Below are positions 1-8,706 of a stretch of 12,461 nt of DNA, one piece after another (within the stretch, counting starts at the first letter, position 1; the number at the start of each line of letters is the position of its first letter). Below the pieces are notes generated by a model that searched no databases, was not told where the DNA came from, and saw only the letters and a program-made list of their open reading frames with translations. The DNA is from Podochytrium sp. JEL0797 (Eukaryota; Chytridiomycota; Chytridiomycetes; Chytridiales; Chytriomycetaceae), in contig JADGJG010000790.1 of the NCBI GenBank assembly GCA_027596195.1, positions 1 through 12,461 on the forward strand, read 5' to 3'. The position numbers and the translations under genes were made by a program.

Positions 1-35
1 CACAACCCCCAAAACCCCCCACACCCCCCAACCCA

Positions 36-62
36 CCCCCCCCCCCCCCCCCCCCCCCCCCC
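36..62. repeat. poly-C run of 27 bases in a C-rich stretch
   Basis: Positions 36-62 are uninterrupted C. They follow a run of C5-C7 blocks separated by A (1-35). The opposite strand is G-rich and could in principle form quadruplexes. It lies beyond the 3' end of the cyclin gene, which is on the minus strand. No telomere-like unit is regularly repeated, so I call it low-complexity DNA. Exact run length is unreliable in most sequencing methods. Confidence 0.85.
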
Positions 63-194
63 ATCCCCACCACGAAACAACAGAGCCGAATAATAATTAA
101 AACAAAGTAAGAGAAGTTAATGCTTGCTCCAACACTCTCAGCAACCGTGCTGGCACCCGAATCCAAAAAAGATTCACACACGCAAAGTTGACAT

Positions 195-1322
195 TTACGG
201 ATTCGACACATATTGCTTGTGCACGCTTCGTGTTGTTCTTCGATCTACGTCTTGCGTCACGGAGGACGGGTGCTGTTGCGCTGGCGGGTAGTACGGGTCG
301 CCGGGGCATACGCCGTCATTCACCCCAACGGGGTGGTACACGGCTTTGTTGAGATGTGCGAGGGTATTTGCAGCAACGTGGTGGTGGTATTGTGGCTGCG
401 GTTGGTGCATGTTGTACGTTTGGAGGTGGTACGCGGCTGTTGTTGCGGATACGTTCGGGAGGTGTCGCATGGAGGCTGAGGAGACAACGTTGGGGACCAT
501 GTAGATTGGATCAGGAGCTGAAGTTGACGAGGAGCCGCCGAAACTGGCGCGTCGTTTGGTGGGAACGTGGTGGGAGGGTTGGAAGGGGGGGAATTTTTTG
601 GACGAGTATGTTGAAAACACAGGAGGAGACACAAACGCGTCGTTGAGAAAGTTGAGGAAGTGGTCAAAGAGTTCGTATTCTCGGCGGGTCACGTTGACGT
701 GCCATCTGAAAAATCAATGTTCAGCAAACCAAAACATTCTGCCAAGCCCGCGGAATTGTTTCGCGGCGACTCACTGAATTTTGACCAGGAATTCTCTCTC
801 CATGGCGTTAATGACGCTGAGTTCGAGTTTGCAGTATGGAACCCAGGCAACGCTGTCGATGCGCCAGTCGTCGAGGGTCTTGAGTGCAATGAGAATGGCG
901 GTTGACAGGAGGGGTTGCTGTATGGAATAAATGAATCGAATAAGGAATCGACGAATAACAGAACCTCAAATAGAATACCATACCTCGGCACCCTTTCTCA
1001 CAGCGTCATTCTTGTTGAGCATTCTCAACCGACTCACGAGCAACAACGCGAGATTCACAACCTCCTTTGACATGGTCTGTGGACTCAACAGACGCGCAAC
1101 GTGGCGCACGAGGTGGCTCTGTTCGCGGAGAGGAAGTGCAGCGCATTCGACGGGACTCAGTGGGGGCGTCAGAAGGGGGTCGCGTTCGAGGTGGCGTTGT
1201 GCGTATGAAGAAGCAGTGAACGGATCCACGCCCTGCGTCCACAGCACTTCAAGCGCAGTGAGCACAAACGACGGGTTGAGGTGGCGTGGCACGGCCTTGG
1301 ATGCTCTGGTGGTGGCGCTCAT
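195..1322 (-). CDS. Pcl/Pho80-type cyclin, three exons
   Basis: Likely a regulatory cyclin that binds a Pho85/CDK5-like kinase. Exons on the minus strand are 1322-984, 917-775 and 705-195, giving about 330 aa. Both introns (66 and 69 nt) are GT-AG, ending in ATACAG and TTTCAG, and keep the frame. The cyclin box spans about residues 70-180. It shows the helix ending SRLRML (about 97-102), the LIALKTLDD segment (about 122-130) and the NAMEREFL segment (about 150-157), then WHVNVTRREYE. These match the Arg, Lys and Glu landmarks of Pcl-type cyclins. The last 120 or so residues are low complexity, rich in Ser, Pro, His and Gln, including HHH and QPQPQ, as in many fungal cyclin tails. The start is the first ATG of exon 1. 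The family is clear, but the exact subfamily (Pcl1/2-like or Pho80-like) is not settled. Confidence 0.85.
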
Positions 1323-2290
1323 GGGAAGCTTTTTTTTGTGGGAAAGCTGTCAAAAAAGGGACTTTGTTTCGTGCTGCTTGGAAGCTGTCCAAATTGTCCA
1401 AAGGACCCCCCTGGTTTTATTGCCTTTTTTAGGCGGAAAATGACGTAGAAGAAAAAATAGCCAAGCAAAACAGGTCTCAACCTCAACCGCCCTATTTTTC
1501 CATTATAGTGGGAGTAAAATACGCAAGCTGCCCCAGAAAGACGTACAACTATTAGAAGGAAATTTAGAAACCACCGAGAACAAAGCCAGATAAAAAGAAG
1601 CCCGCCCCATCCTCACGCATGTCTGGGTGAGTCTGTGTGGTTGCCAACTCGAATATCAAAGTTCTCTTGAGTTTTGCGACGAATCGCGCGCGGCAGTCCA
1701 CAGAAAAGAGACGAACCCATCCACAGCTGGAAAACCGTTGCACGCGTCGCTACTTCTTTTTTTCACTCTCGTTGTTGTTTGCGCATCTTTTGGAGGCATT
1801 TAGGAGCAAAATTTGTTACGAGTCGTCTTCCTGGAAAAGAGGAAGTCCTGTGTTCATTGAATCTACCCAACGGCGCAACGGCGCACACCCTGAAAGACTC
1901 ATGAAGGCATTTCCATGCTCCTCACCAACATGCCACAATGCGTCTTTGGCGGCTCGCAATTGCTTTGTCGCCAAACAAAGCGAAAGCTTGACCCTGGTCT
2001 TGGAAACTGCCGAAAAACGCTCTGCATCAGTATCTCAGGCTTTATCGTTTTGGTCCTGGACGTGTTCCTTCTCGCGCCCTTCATCAAATTCACATGCGAA
2101 ACGATCCGAGACCCTCAAGCCCAAATGGATCCGCGTCTCACCATCATTGCGCGCCTGGTATATGCGCCTCCACTATCTGGATTGTATGGGTTGCCGACGG
2201 AGTCCTTATAAAGATGAAGAATCCGAATTTAGATGAAGGGCTGAGAAAGAGAAAGAATGAAAGTGAATCGATCCTTCCAGACGGGTAGTA
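1323..2290. other. 968-bp stretch without a convincing gene
   Basis: The left part is the upstream region of the cyclin gene, with T-rich tracts near 1330 and 1426. Several overlapping plus-strand frames exist, but composition and mutual overlap give no clear choice. The most protein-like is 1915-2211, 98 codons from an ATG. It carries a hydrophobic stretch (SISGFIVLVLDVFLLAPFI) that could be a membrane helix, but no family is recognisable and no partner exons were found. I treat it as unresolved; it may be a membrane-protein relic. Confidence 0.4.
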
Positions 2291-2457
2291 CCTCAAATCC
2301 ACTTGAGAGTCGACTGTGCGCGACGGATTGAGGAGGAAGCGGCCCAGATTGAGCGCAGCGAACGAAACCGTTTCGATACATCTTCTGAAGAATCAAACTA
2401 CTCCGCGAAGGATCCACACTTGCTTGAATCGAATCCGTGACAAGGAGCCGCAGCCGT
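2290..2457 (-). pseudogene. N-terminal relic of the F-box-like/LRR gene family
   Basis: Read on the minus strand, 2426-2317 encodes KQVWILRG, then RCIETVSFAALNL and GRF. This closely parallels KQVWILRG and GCIETDSFATLNLSRF of the intact LRR gene at 4125-5186. The nucleotide alignment across this core needs no gap. A codon that is CGG in the intact gene is TGA here (2393-2395), so the copy carries a nonsense mutation. Upstream of the core the match fades and appears to lack about 4 bases near 2440. Downstream (below 2317) similarity is lost, and no LRR units are found. It is therefore a truncated, dead copy. The plus-strand esterase-like relic begins 260 bp away on the other strand. Confidence 0.8.
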
Positions 2458-2715
2458 GTAATCTCAGAGGAGAGGACCGAGATCGCGAAAACGCGGCAAA
2501 ATCTGTTTTGCTTTGGCTGTCAAACTCAAATCGCCCCAATACTACCAGTCCCCTCTCTAATGAAATGTATTCGATTCGCGATTCTCCTTCTGTGCACAGA
2601 AATGCATTTTTCTCATTCGATTCGAAACGAGGTGGCAACAAGGCCTCGCCCTTTCTTCACTTCCCTGGACCTGGGCAAGTGCCGTTTTTGACATCTTCAA
2701 AAATACATCACTCGA

Positions 2716-3942
2716 ATGATGCTTCTTTCGCGTCGCTTGCTGGCGAATCGGAATGCAGCCATGGCACTGATCTGCTGCAGCTTCTTCTTATTCTTTATGT
2801 TCGCCTCAAGTCAACGCCATATGCACAGCCCATCCGCTAAGATCCTTTGTGATACCTACTTGGAGAAGTGTGGAATGCTCCATCCTAGCGGGGAACGCGA
2901 TCGATGTGGTTTCTTTTTTCAATCCATGGGACAGCACGTTTGACCTTGAGAAGCCGCTGCCCGGCCATTTGCAGAACAAGTTGATTTTGTTGTTTGGCGA
3001 TTCGTTTGAGAGGTTGGTGGTGGAATGTTTCTGTCGTTTGCCACGCGCCGAGTTGAGGACGGGCGAACTGAATGGAGATGTGTTTCCTGCTGGCAGTGAG
3101 TTCAATTTGAAGTTGTACAACTCTGTAATATTAATACCTCTATCCGCACCAGACCACGCGTATGCTTCGGACATGCACGTCTGCTCTCTCCGCCTGTCAG
3201 GAAAAGTCCTCGTCCTCCTCTACATCCCGCATTTCGGCGTGTTCCAAGGCCAAGACAACAAGCCTGACGGGAACCATCACCATCAAATTTGGTCCGACGT
3301 TGAGATTGAACAACGCGTCACCTGGCTCCCCAACATGCTCGTCTCGTTCGCTTCAGAAATGTACCCTGAGTTGTGCCCAGATTCCAAAAGCCCCATCCAG
3401 TCTCCGTTACGCGTAAAAAACGATTGGAATCCAAGGGCGGCTATGGTTGAGACACCCCGGTTGTTGAAGGACGGAGAGTTTTGGTTCCCTGTCACAGACT
3501 TTGTTGGTCACCCAATCATCGACATGGAACGTGTTTCATGAAAACGCAAACCAGCATGAAAAGGATTGGGATCTCCAGACGGGGTTTTTAACCTCGTGGT
3601 CGCGCCTCGTGACGAACAAGATGTTGGAGCCGCTCAAAGGGCAGTTATATACCGAATGTGGCCGAGTATCCGCGAATGCTCGTGCGCACGGCCGCTCTCT
3701 GCTCTTATGACGAGAACAGGTGTCTGCCGTCGTTGGCTCGATACATGAACAACATCATTCGAAGTGGATCTTTGTGGGAGGACAGTGTGGGTGGGAAAGA
3801 CGCGTGGGGTGTTGCGGATTACGATGGACTTATGAGTGGCATAGTCGATTGGCGGGGGGATCAGATCCATTCAGGGGATTGGTCGACGCAGGCGCAAACT
3901 GTGTGGTATTTGAGTCGGTTGCAATTGATGGAGCAGTGGTAA
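2716..3942 (+). pseudogene. SGNH/PC-esterase-like type II membrane protein, broken by three frame changes
   Basis: The probable ancestral product is about 408 aa. The N-terminus (ATG ATG at 2716) has a short basic tail, then a hydrophobic segment (ALICCSFFLFFMFA, residues about 17-30), typical of a type II membrane or secretory-pathway protein. A block I-like LFGDSFER motif is at about 2990-3013, and the C-terminus has DWRGDQIHSGDWST (about 3847-3888), a DxxH arrangement as in PC-esterase/TBL-like SGNH enzymes. The protein is readable only by changing frame three times. One change lies between about 2821 and 2880. A second is near 3514-3518 (after VGHPI, into STWNVFHE), and the third near 3651 (after GQLY, into PNVAEYP). 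Each equals one extra base, and together they return to the starting frame. No intron explains them. It is either a young pseudogene or uncorrected sequence error. The family call is by motif only, and the substrate is unknown. Confidence 0.7.
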
Positions 3943-4124
3943 TATTGGTGCTTGAAGTTGACGCGGTCCACGTGTGGCACAGGCCCGCAATCTTATTTTA
4001 ACCAACTAAGATACTTCCAAGATTATATTGAATTATTGGTCGCAATTCGCGCAAACATCGAATTTTTCAAAAGTTCCCAATTTCCTGCAAATTTCCTACT
4101 CAAACTAATCCCCCCCTCATCATC

Positions 4125-5186
4125 CTAATCACCCATTTCCAACACTCCTTCACGAAACTCAACAGTAGATGTCACACCCGGACACCCATACAATTTCAAA
4201 AAAACCAACCGATCCATCCCCACAAACTCAACTGGCACTTGACCCGACAAACGAGAGTTGAAACTCAAGTTCAACAGTTTGAGCTTCAAAAGATTGGCCA
4301 GTTCAGTCGGAATGGAGGACTCGAGCTGGTTGTTGTGGAGAAGCAGGTATTCGAGGTGACCAAGACTTCCCCACGCAGGCGGAACTGAGCCAGAGAGCAA
4401 ATTAAAGCCCAGATTAAGCAATTTGACTTTGAGCAGAGTTCCGAGAACGGGTGGGAGAGACCCCGAGAGCTTATTGTAGGACAGATCGATTTCGACCAGA
4501 TTCTGAAGCAGTGCCAACTCGACAGGAATAGGCCCGGACAGCTCATTTCTTGGCAAACGAAGCAAGCATAAACTGGTCAAACGCGAGAGTCCGGCAGGAA
4601 TCGAGCCAGTCAAAGAGTTTTGGGACAAATCCAATCCTTGGAGAGATTTGAGGTTCCCAATCTGGTCCGGAATCGGCCCGGAAAGATTACACTTTTGAAT
4701 CTCCAAGCAAGTGAGACTTGTAAGCTCAAGCAGTGCTTTCGGAATGGCGATATTGAGGCAGTGGAGGGGGTGGCCGTTATAAAAGTTTTCCCACGTGATG
4801 GAGCACAGATGCTTCCATTGGCTTCGAATGTAGACGGTTTGGTAGGTCAGAGGGGCTTGGAGGTAGAACGCATCGATCTCGGTTAGCGTCTGCATCTCGG
4901 TTGATAGAATATGAGAAGTGATAAAGCGACTCAGGTTGAGTGTGGCGAAGGAATCCGTTTCGATGCATCCACGGAAGGACCGGGAGAGCCCGCGGAGGAT
5001 CCAGACTTGCTTGGGATGGATCCAAGCCAGGATCTGTTGGGCAGCGTCGGAGGAGAGATCCGACATTTCAGTGGAAAGAGAGGTGGTGGACAAGACATTC
5101 GATGGGTGTTCGTTGGATGACTGGTGATTCACGATGGGTGAGCTGAAGCCGGTGGATGGCTGCAACGACTGCGAGGAGGGGTCCAT
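4125..5186 (-). CDS. F-box-like / plant-type leucine-rich repeat protein, intact
   Basis: A single uninterrupted frame of 353 aa. Residues 1-40 are Ser-rich. Residues about 44-85 (LSSDAAQQILAWI, KQVWILRGLSRSFRGCIE) look like a degenerate F-box helix bundle. Residues about 152-335 form roughly eight LRRs of 23-24 residues of the plant-specific type, with repeated LSGPIP, LTGSIP, LSGSLP and LSGQVP. The tail has a GCPGV...VEF cap. The LRR part should be a protein-binding solenoid. If the N-terminus is a true F-box, the protein would be a substrate adaptor for an SCF ubiquitin ligase, which is inference. No signal peptide or membrane helix is seen. Met41 is an alternative start. Three damaged relatives occur on the same strand at about 2290-2457, 8595-8704 and 8707-9276, so this is a locally multiplied family. 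Confidence 0.9.
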   Translation of the reverse strand: MDPSSQSLQPSTGFSSPIVNHQSSNEHPSNVLSTTSLSTEMSDLSSDAAQQILAWIHPKQVWILRGLSRSFRGCIETDSFATLNLSRFITSHILSTEMQTLTEIDAFYLQAPLTYQTVYIRSQWKHLCSITWENFYNGHPLHCLNIAIPKALLELTSLTCLEIQKCNLSGPIPDQIGNLKSLQGLDLSQNSLTGSIPAGLSRLTSLCLLRLPRNELSGPIPVELALLQNLVEIDLSYNKLSGSLPPVLGTLLKVKLLNLGFNLLSGSVPPAWGSLGHLEYLLLHNNQLESSIPTELANLLKLKLLNLSFNSRLSGQVPVEFVGMDRLVFLKLYGCPGVTSTVEFREGVLEMGD

Positions 5187-5481
5187 GCGGTGCGACGAAT
5201 TTGATTAATTCGCGAATTTTCCTCCCGCTCCTTTTCCCTTAAAAAAGAAGAAGAGGGGGAGAAAGAAAGGGAAAGTAAGGGCTTAAAGCTTTTCGAGGGT
5301 TTTGAGAGTGGGAGTAAAGCTCCGTGGTAGATGTATACTTTTTTTTCTTATTCTGCCATGCTCCGCGCACACAACCAGCACAACAAACAACGAACCGAAA
5401 CAAAACAAAAAAGAATTATAGAACAGAAAACCCGCTGTCGCGACTCGCAAGCACCCCACACCCCTCTATACAAAACAATTC
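5187..5481. other. spacer: upstream of the LRR gene, downstream of the GATA gene
   Basis: The spacer lies between two minus-strand genes. It holds the LRR gene promoter side (5187-5330), with a purine-rich tract at about 5245-5275, and the A/C-rich 3' flank of the GATA gene. Plus-strand frames starting near 5324-5331 run into the antisense of the GATA exon and are not credible genes. Confidence 0.5.
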
Positions 5482-6835
5482 TCACTCCACGTTCACCAAC
5501 ACACCACAGAGATACTCCCAATCCTCGACCCCCAACGAACCCACATCGACCTCTCCTTCCTCCTCTAACCCGCCAACCTCTCCGATACCTTGTCCCTCCC
5601 CTTCCCCGCCTGCAACACACCCCAAACTCCTCCTTCGAATCCACAAAACGGCATCCGCAACCTTCCGCAACGCACCCCCCTTCGAATCAAGCGTTTCCAA
5701 GGCGGCGCAGACGAACGCGGAGCGGAGGGACGGGCCTTCGAGGTCGACTGGGGAGGAGATGGAGGATCTGCGGTCGTCTTGTTGGTTGGTTTGGTGGTGC
5801 GAGATGGTGGAGATGGCGGTGGGGGGTGGGGAGCGGGCAAAGGTTGATTCGAGGAGCATTTGTTGACGCGTCCAGATTTGTGTTGCGTGGGGTGAGGGTG
5901 GTGGGAGGGTGGGTTCGAGGGTGGGTGAGAGAGACTTTGTGCGATTGTAGGAAGGATTTTCAATGAATGTAGTTTGGGTAAAGTCGAGGGGAGTTGTGAG
6001 GTTTGGGTTGAGGAGGCATCGAGGCACTTTGACGTGGGAGGGAAAAGTGGGAATGGTTGAAGTGGAAGTGAAACTCGCATCACTCAAGGACCGTTTCGTT
6101 TTCCCCGAGGGTTGAGCTGTCAGTTTTTGTTTCTTGTTGACGTGCGGGGCGGATTCCTTTGGAGCGCGTTCTAGACCCACAAGGATGCGGCCGCGTTTCC
6201 ATTTGACACCGCAGCCGTTGCAGAGCGGGTTGAAGTTGACGGGGCCGTGGCGCCACATGGGCGTTGTGCGCGTGGAGCAGTAGGTGCAGCATTTCGAGAC
6301 GGTGAGTGGGATAGTGGAGTGTGGTTCTTCGGCGGCTTTGGCGGCGGAGGGCGCGAAGGGCGGGGAGAGGAGGGGAACGAGGGGGGAGGAAAAGGGTTTG
6401 GTTGTTGTGGTGGACGTAGTAGTTGTACTTGACGTGGTTGTTTTTTGGATTGTTGGTGCAGATACGGCGATTGGGGCGGCAGAGGCGGGTGAAAAGGGAG
6501 GCAACGTGGAAGAGAAGGAAGACATGGCCGTGGGATTGTTGTTGTGGTTGTTGTTGTGGTTGTTGTGGTGGTCGTTGTCTTCGAGTGACAATTCTGAGAA
6601 GAAAGAAAATACAATCAAACACAGAATTAAAATTTCATTTTCCTTCAATCATCACATCGTAACAGTTTCTATGGGTTCAATAGCAACTCGCATTCTCACC
6701 TTGCTTTGTATTCTTCGTTTTTCGCTGCTTCTTGGGGGGGAGAAACGGCGTGGCAGGCGGGGAAGCGAGGTCCGCAGTGCGTGTGAGGGGAGGTTGTTGT
6801 GCCGTGGAGACCGAGTGGTTGGGGAGAAAGGACAT
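5482..6835 (-). CDS. GATA-type zinc finger transcription factor, two exons
   Basis: A predicted sequence-specific DNA-binding regulator acting in the nucleus at GATA sites. Proposed exons are 6835-6700 and 6593-5482, joined across a 106-nt intron (donor GTGAGA, acceptor TTCTTCTCAG), giving 415 aa. Exon 1 contains KKQRKTKNTK, a possible nuclear signal. The finger is at about residues 148-178: CTYC, 18 intervening residues with TTPMWRHGP, then CNGC followed by KWKRGR. This CX2CX18CX2C spacing is the class seen in plant GATA factors and in fungal White-collar-like proteins, rather than the 17-residue loop of animal GATA and AreA. Low-complexity tracts flank it: His/Asn (about 52-65), Thr/Ser (about 96-111) and a Ser/Pro-rich middle. 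No PAS or second finger is seen. Translation could instead start at an internal ATG (6525). The finger is certain; the first exon is a model. Confidence 0.88.
6536..6578. repeat. GTT/GTG trinucleotide tract coding for His/Asn repeats
   Basis: An imperfect run of GTT and GTG triplets lies inside GATA exon 2. On the minus strand it reads as alternating His and Asn codons. Because it is in frame, length change by triplets would be tolerated. This is a plausible site of length polymorphism. Confidence 0.8.
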
Positions 6836-7645
6836 TGCAGGAGAGGGAAGGAGTGAATGCGTTGGAGAAGGGGACTGAACAAGCAAGGAAACAGGGAGAA
6901 TACAAGAATGCACTGATGGTGCAGGGATGCGAGGAGAGACTGAAGAAGAGAGAGACAAGAAGCCAACGGAGACAAGCCGATTGTCGATTGTAAAGAGACG
7001 GCGCGTGATGCGGTTTTTGCCCCAGGGGAGATGCAGAAAGAATGAAAACGGCGATTTTTTGTTGCTGCCTTGGTCGGCCGTTGTTTATCGCCGAAAATTA
7101 GAAATCAAAAAAAAATAGGAAAGGGAATCAAAGGATCTCATCTCGCTTATTCGTTCTTCCTGCTTCGCTTACTACTCACGAATAAGAAAAGTGAAGGGAC
7201 GCAAAAGCAATCAGTTTGTTCCTTTCGTCGTCCTTCGCTTTTCTAATCAGGTCATTCCGCTTCTCACTCGCTCTCTCTTTCTCTCATTGTCTTTCTATAA
7301 AGGGGGAGGCGGAAAGACACTCTCGGCTTTTTTCGCAACAAACAAGGGTTTCGACAACCCTGCTCCAAGCATCAGCCCGCGAAGACTTGCATTCAACTGA
7401 TCGGGAATTCAGGGCCCGGGGCGCATTCTCACAAGCGTGCGGATGACGCACAGGGCCTTTTGCCAGAAGATTTCCTCCATTTCCGCATCTCTCTCTCCTT
7501 CTATCTTTTTTTCCCCATTCAAGTAGGATGACCATGATTAAAAAACGAAGGGATTTGCAAAGACGACCCAGACGCCAGATTTATTTTCACACCGTCTCAG
7601 CTTTGCATGTGTTTGCGGTTGGGCTTGGAAATTTATTTCACTTTT
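6836..7645. other. 810-bp stretch without a convincing gene; GATA upstream region
   Basis: It lies upstream of the GATA gene's proposed start and downstream of the Dpy-30 gene's stop. The GATA exon 1 frame stays open on the minus strand up to about 6958 but without another ATG. A TATAAAG sits at 7296 on the plus strand with no plus-strand gene behind it. A small hairpin (AGGGTT...AACCCT) is near 7346. Frames here (for example 7284-7535 minus) show no family features. I see nothing else. Confidence 0.4.
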
Positions 7646-8438
7646 TTATTCCTCCGTTCGTCCAGTTTCCTCCTCGTCTCCCATCACAACCGCGCCTTGT
7701 TCTAATTCTTTGATTGAAACTTCTTCCACTTCTCCACTGCCCAGCGAGGGTGCAACCTCCACATGGCTGTCAACCTGGTCGACCTGCAACGCGTCTGGAG
7801 CGTCGGGACCAGCGGCTGCGGCAGCGTCAGTCGATTCGGATGGGGGGTTGGATTCATCGGCGAGAGATGTGGAAGAGGAGGTGGATGAGAGATTATTTGT
7901 GCTGGGTACGCGTGGTGGGGCGCGGAAAATTGAGGTAAGGTCGACGGGGGCTGGGTTCCAGGACGCGACTTCTTCTTGGAATCTAAAAATAGTGGAATAT
8001 CGGAGTAAGTAAAACCGAAAGGAAAGGGGGTACCTGTTACTCCTGTTTGGCGGCTTGTTCCGCCATCTGAACGGACTGAGGAATGGCTTTGAGTTTGGCT
8101 GCCATCCGCGAGGCTTCTTCCGCTTCGAAAGCGCGTTTGTTTTCGTCGTAGCTTAATAGGAATCTGTGTGTAAAACGCGTCGTTTTCACCTTGTGCCGAA
8201 CGCGGAACGGAGAGGGGGAGAAATTTACCTGCCCAACGCGTCCACGGGGTCATCACACTGACTCGCGAGCACGTGTGTCACTCCTCCCACGAGGATCTTG
8301 CCGATTGTGGATTGCAGGTATTGGCTTTCCGCCGTGCTGACGGGAACGAAGGTGAACGTGTTTTGGAGTTGGGAGGACGTGTGGGGGAGTTCGTCGTCTT
8401 CGAGTTTGCTAAAGCGGGGGGGGGTATTGGGTTGTCAT
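7646..8438 (-). CDS. Dpy-30-motif protein, three exons, first exon out of frame at a C9 run
   Basis: Exons are 8438-8229, 8163-8041 and 7982-7646. The introns (65 and 58 nt) are GT-AG, and both junctions fall in phase 2 and keep one frame. The motif, in exon 1 and across the first junction (about residues 38-75), reads AESQYLQSTIGKILVGGV, then LASQCDDPVDALGRFLL. This fits the Dpy-30/RIIa-like dimerisation helices (Y-L-x-x-T-I ... L ... D-P-V). Such motifs occur in COMPASS Dpy-30 and in axonemal proteins. After it come an Ala/Glu/Lys-rich helix (NKRAFEAEEASRMAAKLK) and a Ser/Pro/Ala-rich, then acidic tail, about 222 aa in all. The best ATG (8438) reaches a stop unless the nine-C run at 8416-8424 (minus strand) counts as eight. 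Another ATG at 8506 is in the right frame but meets TGA. The body is well supported; the start is uncertain. A flagellar role is inference. Confidence 0.72.
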
Positions 8439-8594
8439 TTTTTGGGGCGGTATTGTGGGGTGCTTTTCTGGTGGAGATTCACTGGAGGTTGCTCTTGACA
8501 AGACATGATTCTTCGCTTTTTTTATTATTGGAATGTTACAATCGTTTCACACGTTTGATGACCCTTGCCACACCTTGTTCCTCTGCCCACGGAC

Positions 8595-8704
8595 TCACGA
8601 AAACTCAACCAAGCATGAAACCTCGGGGCACCCACACACATCCAATAACCGCAAATGATCCAAAGCTGCCAATTCTGCGCAATTTTTACCACCAGCCACA
8701 AACA
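8595..8704 (-). pseudogene. C-terminal fragment of an LRR gene
   Basis: On the minus strand it encodes LRLLDVCGCPEVSCLVEF, then a stop at 8595-8597. This parallels LVFLKLYGCPGVTSTVEF at the end of the intact LRR gene. Only the last repeat and cap are present. It sits directly downstream of a second, longer relic carrying its own copy of the same ending. The two are therefore remains of separate tandem copies, not one gene. Confidence 0.75.
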
Positions 8705-8706
8705 TC

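Noticed and set aside
966..983. Read-through of cyclin exon 1 to its own stop
   Set aside because: The added residues VWYSI come from the intron beginning GTATGG; splicing at 984/917 continues the cyclin fold.
2316..2840. Plus-strand frame of 174 codons
   Set aside because: It is antisense to the LRR relic and overlaps the start of the esterase-like relic in a different frame; no protein features.
5324..5966. Long plus-strand frames, Pro/Arg/Thr-rich
   Set aside because: They are antisense to the C-terminal part of the GATA gene and its 3' flank; composition is typical of a shadow frame and no domain is visible.
7702..8256. Single minus-strand frame of 184 codons as the gene product
   Set aside because: It reads through two introns in the wrong frame; the spliced model gives a Dpy-30 motif and a coherent acidic tail.
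8438..8506. ATG at 8506 as the start of the Dpy-30 gene
   Set aside because: It is in the right frame but reaches TGA after 23 codons, and no donor in that stretch has the phase needed to join the acceptor at 8409.
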